Shown here: in pieces, positions 34,126 through 43,630 of the stretch
How positions within the stretch are numbered: position 1 is the stretch's first letter
Layout of the letters: every line of letters begins with the position of its first letter
NCBI RefSeq assembly: GCF_900129375.1
Contig: NZ_FQVN01000016.1
Span: 1-64,000 of the forward strand
From: Streptoalloteichus hindustanus
Lineage (GTDB): Bacteria > Actinomycetota > Actinomycetes > Mycobacteriales > Pseudonocardiaceae
Direction: 5' to 3'
Length of the DNA: 64,000 nucleotides
The notes under the pieces: model-generated
The model's input: only the letters and a program-made list of their open reading frames with translations
Database searches by the model: none
What the model was told of the DNA's origin: nothing
Translations under genes and position numbers: made by a program

Positions 34126-34518
34126 TCAGATCCAGGCGTTCATCAGACTGTTCGCGGCCATCTCCAGGTACGACCAGAGCTGGGCGCGGCGCTCCTCGTC
34201 GAGGCCGGCCTCGTCCACCGCCACCCGCATGCACCGCAGCCAGGCGTCCCGCTCCAGCGGGCCGATCTTGAACGGCGCGTGCCGCATCCGCAGGCGCGGG
34301 TGGCCGCGCCGCTCGGAGTAGGTGTGCGGGCCGCCCCAGTACTGGGAGAGGAACAGGAGCAGCCGCTCCTCCGCGGGGCGGAGGTCCTCCTCCGGGTACA
34401 TCGGCCGCAGCAGCTCGTCCCTGGCCACCTCCTGGTAGAAGCGGGCGACGATGCGACGGAAGGTCTGCTCGCCACCCACGGCCAGGTAGAAGTTCTCCGG
34501 AGCGCCCACGATCCCCAT
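34126..34518 (-). CDS. glbO: Truncated haemoglobin, group II
   Basis: A 130-residue globin of the TrHbO class. Characteristic features are [20 protein letters not shown], the [26 protein letters not shown] stretch containing the conserved Trp and proximal His, and the C-terminal [14 protein letters not shown]. It binds oxygen or detoxifies nitric oxide and peroxide in the cytoplasm. The alpha-glucosidase gene is the next gene downstream, the conserved neighbour order in mycobacteria. Confidence 0.93.
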   Translation of the reverse strand: MGIVGAPENFYLAVGGEQTFRRIVARFYQEVARDELLRPMYPEEDLRPAEERLLLFLSQYWGGPHTYSERRGHPRLRMRHAPFKIGPLERDAWLRCMRVAVDEAGLDEERRAQLWSYLEMAANSLMNAWI

Positions 34519-34869
34519 CCTTGCCTAAGCCGTCGTCGAGACGTCAACGCGGCCGGGCACAAGAACATTTCCGGCGCAGCACCGGTGCGACCCGCCCCAC
34601 GTTCACCGGTCCGTGGCCGGGCCGTCGCCCGCGCGCCGTCCCGCCACCCTGCCATGCTGGAAATCGGGGGTTCCCCCCACGTAACACCGTTTTGGACGTA
34701 CGGGCGGGCAGCGGGGGCCGAAACAACGGGCACCCCTGGCCCCACGAACGCCCTCCTGTCATGTCGTGCGGCACCGTGCGCCCCGTCCGGGTGAGCTGCC
34801 AGTGCCCGCAAAGCCGAGGGCCGCCGCCGACCACGAGGTCGGCGGCGGCCCTTCGAGCCGGGGTGGAGC
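34519..34869. other. Intergenic region between glbO and mscS-like genes
   Basis: Open frames here have no conserved features. The region should hold the glbO promoter (minus strand) next to 34519, and it contains the strong hairpin at 34818-34851 that ends the mscS-like transcript. Confidence 0.5.
34818..34851 (-). terminator. Terminator of the mscS-like transcript
   Basis: Perfect 14-bp arms GGGCCGCCGCCGAC/GTCGGCGGCGGCCC with a 6-base loop lie 18 bases beyond the stop codon. Confidence 0.85.
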
Positions 34870-35826
34870 TCAGCCCCCGCGCGTCATCGCGATCGGCGGC
34901 TCGAAGCCGGCCTCGTCGAACGCGGCCTTGATCCGGGCGCGCAGCGCCCGCTGCACCGCCCACTGCCGCCCCGGCCGGACCTTGACGGTCAGCCGCAGGG
35001 TGATGCTCTCCGCGGTCACCTTCTCCACGCCGAGCACCTCGACCGGCTCCAGCACGTCCTCGGACAGCGGGGCCAGGGACGTGGCCTCGGCCGCGGCCTC
35101 GCCGGCCAACTCGGTGGCCCGCCCCACGTTGGTGCTGTGCGAGACCGGCAGGTCCACCACGGCCACGGCGTAGCCCTGGCTGGAGTTGCCGACCCGCAGG
35201 ATCTCACCGTTGCGGACGTACCAGACCGTGCCGTTGACGTCCCGGACCGTGGTCACCCGCAGGCCCACCGCCTCCACGGTGCCGGTGGCCGGCCCGAGGT
35301 CGACGACGTCGCCGACCCCGTACTGGTCCTCCATCATCATGAACATCCCGGACAGGAAGTCCTTGATGAGGTTCTGCGCGCCGAAGCCGAGCGCGATGCC
35401 GGCGACGCTGACCGAGGCCAGGATCGGCGCCAGCGGGATGCCGAGCTTGTCCAGCACCATCAGCGCGGCCATGCCGAGGACCAGGAACGAGGTCAGCGAC
35501 TTCAGGACCGAGCCGATGGTCCGCACCCGCTGCGCCCGCCGCTCGGACAGCAGCGGCCCCAGCCCCTCGGTGGCCCGCTCCTTGAGCGGGGTCAGCAGCA
35601 GCGGGGCCCTGCCGTCGCCCCGGCCGCTGGTCAGTCGGTTGATCAGGCGGTGGATCAGGTACCGGACCAGGAACGCGATCACGATGATCAGCACGATCTG
35701 GCCGGCGTTCATGATCAGCGAGGGGAGGTTGGTGGCCAGGTAGTTGACGACCTTCTCCGGGTCCTGCGCGGCCTTGGTCACGCCGTTGAGGTCCACGTTC
35801 GGGACGTCGATCGGGTCGGTGGGCAC
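34870..35826 (-). CDS. Small-conductance mechanosensitive channel (MscS family)
   Basis: A 318-residue membrane protein. Three hydrophobic segments lie before the MscS pore-lining region ILASVSVAGIALGFGAQNLIKDFLSGMFMMMEDQYGVGD, followed by the cytoplasmic beta domain (VVDLGPATGTVEAVGLRVTTVRD). It releases solutes on hypo-osmotic shock. It starts (GTG) one base after the prolyl oligopeptidase stop codon on the same strand, so the two are one operon. Confidence 0.92.
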   Translation of the reverse strand: MPTDPIDVPNVDLNGVTKAAQDPEKVVNYLATNLPSLIMNAGQIVLIIVIAFLVRYLIHRLINRLTSGRGDGRAPLLLTPLKERATEGLGPLLSERRAQRVRTIGSVLKSLTSFLVLGMAALMVLDKLGIPLAPILASVSVAGIALGFGAQNLIKDFLSGMFMMMEDQYGVGDVVDLGPATGTVEAVGLRVTTVRDVNGTVWYVRNGEILRVGNSSQGYAVAVVDLPVSHSTNVGRATELAGEAAAEATSLAPLSEDVLEPVEVLGVEKVTAESITLRLTVKVRPGRQWAVQRALRARIKAAFDEAGFEPPIAMTRGG

Positions 35827-35827
35827 G

Positions 35828-37972
35828 TCAGGGTCTCTCCAGCTCCATGCCGGTGGCGTCGGCGAGGAAGACGAGCTGGTCCACCGCGAGCGCGACGGTC
35901 CTGCTCACCGAGCGCGTCGAGTGGCCCACGTCGGTCTCCCTCCGCAACAGCACCGGTTGCTCGTCGGGGTGCGCCGCGGTCGCGTGCTGCAGCGCCGCGC
36001 ACATTTTGCGCGCGTGCGCCGGGTCGACGCGGCTGTCCGAGTCGAACACCGTGAACAGCACCGACGGGTACTTCACCCCGGGCCGCACGTTGTGGTACGG
36101 CGAGTACTCCAGCAGCCAGGCCAGCGCCTCCGGGTCGTCGGCGCTGCCGTACTCCTCGTGCCAGATGCGCCCGATGAGGAACTTCTCGTACCGGGCCATG
36201 TCGAGCAGGGGCGCCGAGCAGACCACCGCCCGGTACAGGTCGGGCCGCTGGGTCAGCGCCGCGCCGACCAGCAGGCCGCCGTTCGAGCCACCCACCACCG
36301 ACAGCCGCTCCGGCGTGGTCCACCCGCTGGCGACCAGGTGCTCCGCCGCGGCGTGGAAGTCGTCGAAGACGTTCTGCTTGCGCTCCCGCATCCCCGCCTG
36401 GTGCCACTCCTCGCCCTCCTCGCCGCCGCCGCGCAGCGACGCCAGGGCCCACACGCCGCCGGCGGCGACCCAGGCCAGCGCGGTGGGGCGGTAGCCGGGC
36501 TCCTGGCTGAGCGAGAAGCCGCCGTAGCCGGTGAGCATCGCCGGGCGTGGCCGGTCGGGCAGCTCGGTGGGGGTGATCAGGAACATCCGCACGACCGTGC
36601 CGTCGGCCGAGGCGTACTCGACCTGCCGGGTCCGCAGCGGGGGCGGGGCCACCGCGCCGGGCGCGGCCTCCACCAGCTCCGCGGTCCCGGAGCCGAGCCG
36701 GTACCGGTGGACGCAGGGCGGGGTCAGGAAGTCGGTCCAGCCCAGCCACAGCGTGTCCGCGCTGTGCCCGGTGGCGTCGTCGACCGTGGTCAGCCCGGTC
36801 AGCGAGCCCGTGCCGGGCAGCGGGACGGTCTCCACGTGCTCCCCGCTGGCCGGGTCGTGCAGGTGCACCTCGGCCACCGCGTGCCGGGTGCGCAGCACCG
36901 CCAGCCGGGGGCCGGTGCCCTCGTCGCCGGGCACCCAGCGCACCGCGTCGAGCACGGAGTCGGCCTCCTCGCCGACCAGCTCCGTCCAGTGCTCGGGCTC
37001 CGGGGCGGCGGGGTCGGCCACGCACAGCCGCCAGCGCGGCGCGTCGAGCGTGGTGAGCAGGTACAGCCGGCCGTCCCGCTCGACCCACGCCTGACACCGG
37101 GTGTCGCGGTCGTCGCTGACGACCTGGCGCAGCGCGGGGACCGGGGCCGGAGCCGGGCCCTCGGCGGGCGTCAGCTCGGCGATCCAGACGGAGTCCCGGC
37201 GCGCGGTGCCCTTGCTGCCGCTGACGACGAGCCAGCGGCCGTCCCGGGAGACGCGCACGCCGTAGTAGTAGGTGTGGTGCAGGCCCTCGCCGTGCACCAT
37301 CACGTCCTCGGTGTCCGGGTCGGTGCCCAGCCGGTGCCGCCAGACCCGGCGGTGGAACTGCGTCTCGTCCGGTGGCAGCAGGCCGGGGTCCAGCCGGCGC
37401 ACGTAGAAGAACTCCTCGCCGCCGGGCAGCCAGGCGATGTCGGAGTACCGGCACCGGTCGATCGGCCCCTCCACCAGCTCGCCGGTGTCGACGTCGAGCA
37501 CGTGCAGCCGGGACTCCTCGTCGCCGCCCACCGACACCTGGTAGGCCAGCAGGCGGCCCTCCAGGCTCGGCGCCCAGGTGTCCAGGGTGGTCAGCCCGGA
37601 CGGGTCCAGCGCGGTCGGGTCCAGCAGGACCCGCTCGTCGCCGTCGGGCTCCCGCACGCGCAGCACCGCGTGCTCCTGGCCGGGCTCGCGGCGCACGAAG
37701 AAGGCGCGCCCCGCCCGCCACACCGGCACGGACACCGACCCGGCGCTGACCAGCTCCTCCAGTCGGGCGGCCGCCGACTCCCTGCCGGGCAGCGCGTCCA
37801 GCCGGGCGCGGGTGAGCTCGTCCTGGGCGGCGGACCAGGCGGTGGTGCGCGGGTCGCTCGGGTCCTCCAACCAGCGGTAGGGGTCGGCGACCGGATGGCC
37901 GTGCAGGTCCTCGACGAGGTCGAGCCGCTCGGCGGGCGGGTAGGTCGCGTCGGCGGGGGGCGCGTCGGTCAC
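35828..37972 (-). CDS. Prolyl oligopeptidase, S9A family
   Basis: A 714-residue cytoplasmic serine peptidase. The N-terminal [17 protein letters not shown] is typical, a seven-bladed propeller follows, and the C-terminal alpha/beta hydrolase has nucleophile Ser in [10 protein letters not shown], Asp in FDSDSRVDP and His in DVGHST. It cleaves short proline-containing peptides. I chose the GTG at 37972: TAGTGT lies seven bases upstream, a leaderless arrangement, and longer versions add unconserved sequence. An mscS-like gene follows. Confidence 0.93.
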   Translation of the reverse strand: MTDAPPADATYPPAERLDLVEDLHGHPVADPYRWLEDPSDPRTTAWSAAQDELTRARLDALPGRESAAARLEELVSAGSVSVPVWRAGRAFFVRREPGQEHAVLRVREPDGDERVLLDPTALDPSGLTTLDTWAPSLEGRLLAYQVSVGGDEESRLHVLDVDTGELVEGPIDRCRYSDIAWLPGGEEFFYVRRLDPGLLPPDETQFHRRVWRHRLGTDPDTEDVMVHGEGLHHTYYYGVRVSRDGRWLVVSGSKGTARRDSVWIAELTPAEGPAPAPVPALRQVVSDDRDTRCQAWVERDGRLYLLTTLDAPRWRLCVADPAAPEPEHWTELVGEEADSVLDAVRWVPGDEGTGPRLAVLRTRHAVAEVHLHDPASGEHVETVPLPGTGSLTGLTTVDDATGHSADTLWLGWTDFLTPPCVHRYRLGSGTAELVEAAPGAVAPPPLRTRQVEYASADGTVVRMFLITPTELPDRPRPAMLTGYGGFSLSQEPGYRPTALAWVAAGGVWALASLRGGGEEGEEWHQAGMRERKQNVFDDFHAAAEHLVASGWTTPERLSVVGGSNGGLLVGAALTQRPDLYRAVVCSAPLLDMARYEKFLIGRIWHEEYGSADDPEALAWLLEYSPYHNVRPGVKYPSVLFTVFDSDSRVDPAHARKMCAALQHATAAHPDEQPVLLRRETDVGHSTRSVSRTVALAVDQLVFLADATGMELERP

Positions 37973-38313
37973 GGCACCGACACTAGCCAGCGCGGGGACG
38001 GGAACGGGGTGGGACCGCGCCGTTCCCGCCGTGTTCGGTGTGGCCTGCTCGACACGTCGCGGATCGCGCGTGCGTTTCGGGGCGGGTTTGTGGTCGACTA
38101 GGCGGCAGCACCGGTGGGCCCGACCCACACGGGGAAGGCCCTCCGGTACCGGGCGTGGCTCGGGTGCGGGTGACCCGCGCCGCCAGCCCCGGAACCGGTG
38201 GAGGTGGTCGCGTGCCCGACCGACAACCGACCCCAATCGGCGCCCCCGGCGGGCCGGCGCCGCGGACCCTCGCGTGCCCGCTGCCCCGCCCTCCGACGTT
38301 GACCACGGGTCCG

Positions 38314-38877
38314 GTGGCCGGGATCGTCGCGGACAAGGCCACGGCCAGCGGCGCCCCCGCGTGGGGGCGGCGTCGGGTGCTCCTCCTCAACACCACCTTC
38401 GAACCGCTCACGGCGCTGCCGCTGCGGCGCGCGATCGTGCTCGTGGTCTGCGGCAAGGCCGAGGTCGTGCACGGCGACCCCGCCGGTCTGGTGCTGCACT
38501 CGGCCACCGACAGCATCCTGGTGCCCTCGGTCATCCGGCTCAGCACGTACGTGCGGGTGCCGTACCGGGCCAGGGTGCCGTTGACCAGGGCGGGGCTGAT
38601 GCACCGGGACCGGTATCGGTGCGCCTACTGCGGGGGCCGCGCCGAGACGATCGACCACGTCGTGCCGCGCAGCAGGGGCGGCGCGCACTCGTGGGAGAAC
38701 TGCGTGGCCAGCTGCGCGCGGTGCAACCACCGCAAGGCGGACAAGTTGTTGGCGGAGCTGGGCTGGCGGTTGCGGGTGCTCCCGACCGCCCCCAGGGGGC
38801 CGCACTGGCGGCTGCTCGCCGGGGTGCCCGACGCCGACCCGCTCTGGCTGCCCTACCTCGGCGAGCCCGCCGCCTGA
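38314..38877 (+). CDS. HNH endonuclease-domain protein
   Basis: About 187 residues. The N-terminal half (VLLLNTTFEPLTALPLRRAI...GKAEVVH) and C-terminal HNH finger are both typical of the conserved actinobacterial HNH protein (Rv2469c-like). The finger is visible as RCAYCGG, IDHVVPRSRGG and NCVASCARCNHRKAD, with two CxxC zinc pairs and the catalytic His. Actual substrate and role are unknown. The start is uncertain; I use GTG 38314, since upstream in-frame codons are unconserved low-complexity sequence. Confidence 0.85.
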   Translation: MAGIVADKATASGAPAWGRRRVLLLNTTFEPLTALPLRRAIVLVVCGKAEVVHGDPAGLVLHSATDSILVPSVIRLSTYVRVPYRARVPLTRAGLMHRDRYRCAYCGGRAETIDHVVPRSRGGAHSWENCVASCARCNHRKADKLLAELGWRLRVLPTAPRGPHWRLLAGVPDADPLWLPYLGEPAA

Positions 38878-38925
38878 CCGGCCTCACCCCAGGAATCGGC
38901 GCGGTCGGCGGCGGCCCGCCGTCGG

Positions 38926-39450
38926 TCACATGGCGAACGCGGCGGCGCGGTGTTCGCCGTGGATGCGCACGCCCCGGTCCACGTCCCCGTGGATGCGGAC
39001 CCCGCGCTCGGCGGCCCCGTGGATGCGGACGCCGGCGGTGAGGGCGTGGATGCGCACACCCCGCTCCACCGAGTGAATCCGCACGCCCCGCTCGGTGGAG
39101 TGAATCCGCACGCCGCGGTCGACGGCGTCGGCGGTGGGAACACCGTGTGCGCGGTGGATGCGGACGCCGGCGTGGATGCGCACTCCACGCCCGTCTGTCC
39201 GATGGATGCGCACGCCGGAGTGGATGCGCACGCCGCGCTGCGCCTCGCGGTGGATGCGCACGCCACGGCCGGTGGCGTCGTTCGCGACGCTGTGAATACG
39301 GACGCCGCGGGAAACCCGGGCGTCGCACCCGGCCGAACGGTCGAAGCCCGGCCTGCTCCCGGCCGGTCGCCGGGCGCCGCCGTCACCGCTGCGGAATGCA
39401 GCCGGACGGGTGAAAGCGTTGCTCTGAATGGTGGGCGTCACGATCCGCAT
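38926..39450 (-). CDS. GVRIH-repeat protein, unknown family
   Basis: 174 residues. Residues 1-48 (MRIVTPTIQSNAFTRPAAFR, then a Gly/Arg/Pro-rich stretch) are unique. From residue 49 there are twelve exact copies of GVRIH, at 49, 63, 73, 79, 89, 95, 113, 122, 131, 140, 150 and 160, mostly preceded by Arg and 6-18 residues apart. The ATG at 39450 has AGGAGG seven bases upstream. The copies use eight codon spellings, all synonymous, so selection acts on the peptide in this frame. The opposite-strand frame would vary between VDAH, VDAD, VNPH, VNTD and MDAH. There is no signal peptide or membrane helix; the protein is basic and His-rich with one Cys. It is monocistronic, convergent with the HNH gene and divergent from an MFS gene. 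Possible roles: multi-core peptide precursor, nucleic-acid or metal binder. I do not recognise it. Confidence 0.8.
   Translation of the reverse strand: MRIVTPTIQSNAFTRPAAFRSGDGGARRPAGSRPGFDRSAGCDARVSRGVRIHSVANDATGRGVRIHREAQRGVRIHSGVRIHRTDGRGVRIHAGVRIHRAHGVPTADAVDRGVRIHSTERGVRIHSVERGVRIHALTAGVRIHGAAERGVRIHGDVDRGVRIHGEHRAAAFAM
38958..39306 (-). repeat. Twelve 15-bp repeats encoding GVRIH
   Basis: Units read GGN-GTS-CGN-ATY-CAY on the minus strand. Sequence between units differs in length (3 to 39 bases) and content. Variation in the units falls only at third codon positions, so they are coding repeats and not a CRISPR-type or regulatory array. Confidence 0.85.
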
Positions 39451-39775
39451 AACCGGTCCTCCTGGGGGAAGCAGTCGTACTGAGGATCTCTCGCGTCATT
39501 CCGCAAGACCCGGACAGGTGAAAAGCTAGGAGCCGCGCTGTCGGGGGACAAGCCGCCAACCTGCCCGCCATTCGCCGCCGTCCGGCCCGGGTCTGTTCGG
39601 CTTCGGACGGTCGGCTGCTCGAGTGATGCGTGGTAACGCTGCGCAAGGACGCTGTCGCCCGCGGGTACGGTCGACAGGCGCCGGACAGACATCATGTCGG
39701 GCGAGCCGGCACGAGCCGCCCTGGTGGTGGGCGCGTGGTGGACGACGGCTTCGACGACGGCGGAGTGGGAGCGGC
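39451..39775. other. Divergent promoter region (GVRIH gene / MFS gene)
   Basis: No gene is visible in 325 bases. The minus-strand side near 39475 has TACGAC, about 27 bases before the GVRIH ATG, which could be a -10 element. The plus-strand side leads to the MFS start. Base composition is slightly less GC-rich around 39480-39530. Confidence 0.45.
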
Positions 39776-41110
39776 ATGGGCGAGCGGGGCGCGGACGGCG
39801 GGGTCCGGTCGGACAGCGCCGAGCCGCGGCGGGACGTCGGTCCCGCCGGTGGGGCCGACGCCTCCGGTGGCGCCGACCGGCCGGCGGGGCCGGCCAGGGG
39901 TGTGCGCACCCCAGCCTTCCACCGACTGCTCGCCGCGTGGACGGTGTCCCTGGTCGGCGACGGCGTCCGGGTCGTCGCGCTGCCGTTGTTCGCCGCGGTG
40001 ACGACCAGGGACCCGCTGGCCGTCTCGGCGGTGGCCGTGGCCGAGGTGCTGCCGTGGCTGCTGGTCGCCCTGCCGGCCGGTGCGCTGGTCGACCGCTGGC
40101 GACCCCGGCGGGTCGTGCTCGTCGCGCACGTCCTGCGGGGGGCGGTCACCCTGGGTCTGGCCGCCGCGGTGGCCACCGGCCACGCGGGGGTGTGGGCGCT
40201 CGTCTGCGTCGCGTTCGTCCTGACCTCCGCGGAGACCTTCGCCGACTCGGCCTCCCAGCTCCTGCTGGTCGAGATCGCCGGTCCGGCGGATCTGGACGCC
40301 GCCAACGGGCGGTTCATCAGCGCGGAGACCGTCGGCGTCGACCTGGCCGGACCGCTGGCGGCGACCCTGGTGTTCGCCTGGGAGCCCGCGGCCTGCTTCG
40401 CCGTGGACGGGCTGTCCTTCGTCGTGGCCGCGGCACTGGTGGCCAGCCTGCCGGATGTCGTTCCGCACCGCGAGTCGACGGCGGGGACGCGCCTGCGCGC
40501 GCAGATCGCCGAGGGCGGGCGCTACCTGCTGGGGCACCGGGGGCTCCGCGCGCTGGTGGGGGTGGTGGTCGTGGCGGCCGTCGCGGCCAGCGCCGTGAAC
40601 GCCGTGACCGCCCTCTACGCGATCGAGGCGCTGGCGATCCCGGCGGCCGTGGTGCCGACCCTGATGGTGGCGATGGCCGTGGGCACGATCGTGGCGGCCA
40701 GGGCCGTCCCCCGGCTGGTGGGATGGCTCGGCGAGGGCAGGGTGATGGTCGCGTCGCTGGTCGTGCTCGCCGCGGGCTTCGCGGGGCTGGGGTTGGCGCC
40801 GCACCCGGTGACGGCCTGGGTCGGCTACCTCGTGGTGGGCGTCGGCGTGGGCGCGTGGAACGTCCTGTCGGCCACCCGGCGGCAGCGGCTCACCCCCGGC
40901 CACATGATGGGCAGGGTCTCCAGCACGTACCGAGTGCTGACCTGGGGGTTGATGCCGCTGGGCGCGGGCGTGGCCGGCCCGCTCGCCAAGGCCACCTCGC
41001 TGGGCGCGGTGTTCGTGCTGGCCGGCGGCCTGGTCGCGGCGACGGCGCTGGTGGCGGCCGTCCCGCTGCTCCGGACCGGCGCCGGCGGGCCCGAGCCCGA
41101 ACCGGCCTAG
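39776..41110 (+). CDS. Major facilitator superfamily exporter
   Basis: A 444-residue membrane protein of the MFS_3/enterobactin-exporter-like type: about 40 Gly/Asp-rich residues, then LLAAWTVSLVGDGVRVVALPLF (helix 1), the DRWRPRRVV loop between helices 2 and 3, and twelve helices in total. The cargo is unknown. I chose the ATG at 39776 with GGGAG upstream. It is divergent from the GVRIH-repeat gene, so it could export a product derived from that protein. That is speculation from adjacency. Confidence 0.87.
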   Translation: MGERGADGGVRSDSAEPRRDVGPAGGADASGGADRPAGPARGVRTPAFHRLLAAWTVSLVGDGVRVVALPLFAAVTTRDPLAVSAVAVAEVLPWLLVALPAGALVDRWRPRRVVLVAHVLRGAVTLGLAAAVATGHAGVWALVCVAFVLTSAETFADSASQLLLVEIAGPADLDAANGRFISAETVGVDLAGPLAATLVFAWEPAACFAVDGLSFVVAAALVASLPDVVPHRESTAGTRLRAQIAEGGRYLLGHRGLRALVGVVVVAAVAASAVNAVTALYAIEALAIPAAVVPTLMVAMAVGTIVAARAVPRLVGWLGEGRVMVASLVVLAAGFAGLGLAPHPVTAWVGYLVVGVGVGAWNVLSATRRQRLTPGHMMGRVSSTYRVLTWGLMPLGAGVAGPLAKATSLGAVFVLAGGLVAATALVAAVPLLRTGAGGPEPEPA

Positions 41111-41218
41111 CGACCGCCGTTCGGGTGTCATCCGGACGGGGGTAAAACCCGGACAGGCCAAGCCGTCCGGACGCTGCAGGTCATCCGGACGGCGGCAGGG
41201 GTGGTCGTCGGTGGGGGC

Positions 41219-41698
41219 TCAGGCGGGGCTGGTGGTCCGGGTGCGGATCGCCCCGCGGTCCTTGCGGCGCACGTAGACCTGCTTGCGCACCTTCGCCACC
41301 ACGGTCCCGTCGGTGGCCACGACCTCGGTGTCGAACCAGAACAGCCCCTTGCCGTCCGCGTCGGTCCGCTCGCGGATCTCGGCCAGGTGGTCGTCGGTCA
41401 GCCGGAACTCGGCGAGGACGTCGCCCCGGCCGGGGCGGACGAACGTGATCTCGCCGGCCTTGTCCCACACGACGTAGTCGCGCCCCAGGTTCCGCAGCAC
41501 GAGCAGCATCCAGAACGGGTCGGTCATCGCGAACAGCGAACCGCCGAAGTGCGTGCCGACGTAGTTGGTGTTCCACCGGTGCTGGCGCAGGCGGACGCGC
41601 GCGTGGCGGAAGTCGTCGGACAGCTCCAGGACCCGGACGCCGGCGAACAGGAACGGCGGCCAGAGGTTCATCAACCGGCGGAGGCGGCGGGCACGCAT
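41219..41698 (-). CDS. DUF4442 hotdog-fold thioesterase-like protein
   Basis: A 159-residue protein: RLMNLWPPFLFAGVRVLELSDDF at the N-terminus and the hotdog core NTNYVGTHFGGSLFAMTDPFWMLLVLRNLG, typical of DUF4442 (PaaI-like fold). It probably hydrolyses an acyl-CoA, though no member near this type is well characterised to my knowledge. The ATG is at 41698. It is convergent with the MFS gene; GTCATCCGGACGG is repeated twice between the two (about 41127 and 41179). Confidence 0.8.
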   Translation of the reverse strand: MRARRLRRLMNLWPPFLFAGVRVLELSDDFRHARVRLRQHRWNTNYVGTHFGGSLFAMTDPFWMLLVLRNLGRDYVVWDKAGEITFVRPGRGDVLAEFRLTDDHLAEIRERTDADGKGLFWFDTEVVATDGTVVAKVRKQVYVRRKDRGAIRTRTTSPA

Positions 41699-41833
41699 GG
41701 GCGCGATTGTCGCAGCAAGTGCTACTGGTCGGTAACTTGTTGCCCCCGCTCTTCCCGGGATGTGCCGGGGATCACTTCCGGGTGATCCTGGGAGGAGATC
41801 GACGCCGGCGTGACCGCGGCCTGGGGAGGCGGC

Positions 41834-43249
41834 ATGGAACTGCACGAGCTCACCGCGCTGGAGCAGGCCGAGGCGGTGCGCCGGCGGGAGGTCGACCCGG
41901 TCGAGCTGGCGGAGCACCACCTCCGGCGCGCCGAGGCGCGGCCCGACCTGGGCGCCTTCGCCCTCCTGACCGCCGACCGGGCGCTGGCCGAGGCCAGGGC
42001 GGTCCGCCGGCGCGTGCTCGCCGCCGACGCCCCGCTGCCCCCGCTCGCGGGGGTGCCCACCGCCGTCAAGGACCTCAACCTCACCGCCGGCGTCCGCACC
42101 GCCTTCGGCTCGGCGCTCTACCGGGACTTCGTCCCCACCGTCGACGACGACGTGGTCGTCGCGCTGCGCCACGCCGGGCTGGTCGGCCTGGGCAAGACGA
42201 GCACCTCGGAGTTCGGCCTGGCCTGCTACACGGAGCCCGCCGGCCAGCCGCCCGCGGTCACCCCGCACGACCCGGGCCGGACGGCCGGCGGGTCCTCGGG
42301 CGGGGCGGCCGCCGCCGTGGCCGCGGGCCTGCTGCCGATCGCGCAGGGCAGCGACGGCGCGGGCTCGATCCGCGTCCCGGCGGCCTGCTGCGGCGTGGTC
42401 GGCCTCAAGCCGTCCAGGGGGAGGGTGCCCAGGGGGCCGCTGGCCGGCGACGTCACCGGGATGGCGGTCATCGGCCCGCTCGCGCGCACCGTCGCCGACG
42501 CGGCGGCGGTGCTCGACGCGATGGTCGTCGACCGACCGGGTGAACCCTGGACCGCGCCCCCGCTGCCGGCCGGCGAGACCTTCCTCGACCACGCCCGCCG
42601 GCGACCGGGCCGGCTGCGGATCGGTCGGTACGCCCGCCCGCCGGTGCCGGACACCGAGGTGGCCCCGGAGTGCCTGGCGGCATGGGAGGAGGCCAGCGAG
42701 CTGCTCGACCGGCTCGGGCACGAGGTCGTCGACGTCGAACCGCCGTTCCCGGACTACGCGGTGCCCGCTGTCGAGACGGTGTGGGCCGTGCTCGCCCACG
42801 CCGTGCCCGTCGACCCGGAGCGCGTGGGCGAGCTCCTGCCCCTCACCCGGTGGCTGCGGGAGCGGGGGCAGGCGATCCCCGCTCCGGACTTCCTCCACGC
42901 CCTCCAGGTCGCGCAGACGGTCGGGCGCGCCGCGGTGACCGCCCACCGCGACTGCGACGTGGTGCTCACCCCGGCGCTGGCCCAGCTCCCGCCCCCGGTC
43001 GGCTGGTTCGCCGAGACCGGCGACCCCGCGGCGGACTTCGCCAGGCAGAAGCGGTTCACCCCCTTCACCACCGGCTACAACGTCACCGGCCAGCCCGCGG
43101 TGGCGCTGCCGGTGAGCCGCACCGCGAGCGGGCTGCCCGTCGCCGTGCAACTCGTGGGGCGCCCGGCGGGGGAGGGCGCGTTGCTCGCGGTGGCGGCCCA
43201 GCTCGAAGCGGCCCGGCCGGACGCCTCCCACCGGGTCCCCGTGCCCTGA
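41834..43249 (+). CDS. Amidase (amidase-signature family)
   Basis: A 471-residue serine amidase. The Ser-cisSer-Lys triad is visible: Lys in AVKDLNLT, the signature TAGGSSGGAAAAVAAG with cis-Ser, and the nucleophile Ser in GSDGAGSIRVPAACCG. It hydrolyses a small amide in the cytoplasm; the substrate is unknown, and it lacks GatBC neighbours, so it is not GatA. The ATG at 41834 follows GGGGAGG. Confidence 0.92.
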   Translation: MELHELTALEQAEAVRRREVDPVELAEHHLRRAEARPDLGAFALLTADRALAEARAVRRRVLAADAPLPPLAGVPTAVKDLNLTAGVRTAFGSALYRDFVPTVDDDVVVALRHAGLVGLGKTSTSEFGLACYTEPAGQPPAVTPHDPGRTAGGSSGGAAAAVAAGLLPIAQGSDGAGSIRVPAACCGVVGLKPSRGRVPRGPLAGDVTGMAVIGPLARTVADAAAVLDAMVVDRPGEPWTAPPLPAGETFLDHARRRPGRLRIGRYARPPVPDTEVAPECLAAWEEASELLDRLGHEVVDVEPPFPDYAVPAVETVWAVLAHAVPVDPERVGELLPLTRWLRERGQAIPAPDFLHALQVAQTVGRAAVTAHRDCDVVLTPALAQLPPPVGWFAETGDPAADFARQKRFTPFTTGYNVTGQPAVALPVSRTASGLPVAVQLVGRPAGEGALLAVAAQLEAARPDASHRVPVP

Positions 43250-43321
43250 CCCGGCAACCGGCGCCGCCCGTCGCGCGGTGATCTCGGCGGGTCCGAGGGG
43301 CCGAGTGCGTGGTGGATCAGC

Positions 43322-43327
43322 TACGGT
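43322..43327 (+). promoter_or_regulatory. -10 element, leaderless, for the ctaJ-like gene
   Basis: TACGGT ends six bases before the GTG at 43334, with no Shine-Dalgarno sequence between. Confidence 0.45.
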
Positions 43328-43333
43328 ACGGCC

Positions 43334-43630
43334 GTGAGCGTCGTGGAGACCGTCGTCGTCTTCGCGCTGATCCCGCTGGGCATCTACGGCGTGATCACGC
43401 TGTTGACGTTGTGGCCGAAGTTCACTCGTGGGCCGCGTTACCGTCCGGGCCAGGAGTGGGAGTACGAGCCGGTGTGGTGGACCGCCAACCCGGCCGGCCT
43501 CGGCGTGCCCGCCGGGGGACACGGCGGGGCGGCGGGATCGTCGACGCCCGGCGCGGAGCCGGCCGAGGAGACCCTGACGGCCGGGCAGCCGGCCGGAACC
43601 GCCCGGGGAGGTGCCCGTGGGAGCTGGTGA
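43334..43630 (+). CDS. ctaJ: aa3-type cytochrome oxidase small subunit (CtaJ-like)
   Basis: A 98-residue protein with one N-terminal membrane helix (VVVFALIPLGIYGVITLLTLW), then a conserved short segment (PRYRPGQEWEYEPVWWTANP) and a disordered Gly/Ala/Thr tail. The pattern matches the small subunit CtaJ found in actinobacterial bcc-aa3 supercomplexes. The following DUF5130 gene overlaps it, as in related genomes. The name rests on my memory of the family pattern. Confidence 0.7.
   Translation: MSVVETVVVFALIPLGIYGVITLLTLWPKFTRGPRYRPGQEWEYEPVWWTANPAGLGVPAGGHGGAAGSSTPGAEPAEETLTAGQPAGTARGGARGSW

Noticed and set aside
38958-39306. CRISPR-like or regulatory repeat array
   Set aside because: Repeat spacing is irregular, spacers as short as three bases occur, and variation follows codon third positions.
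38950-39483. Plus-strand frame through the GVRIH region (VDAH-type repeats)
   Set aside because: Repeat differences change amino acids in this frame but are all silent on the minus strand, which also has the ribosome binding site.
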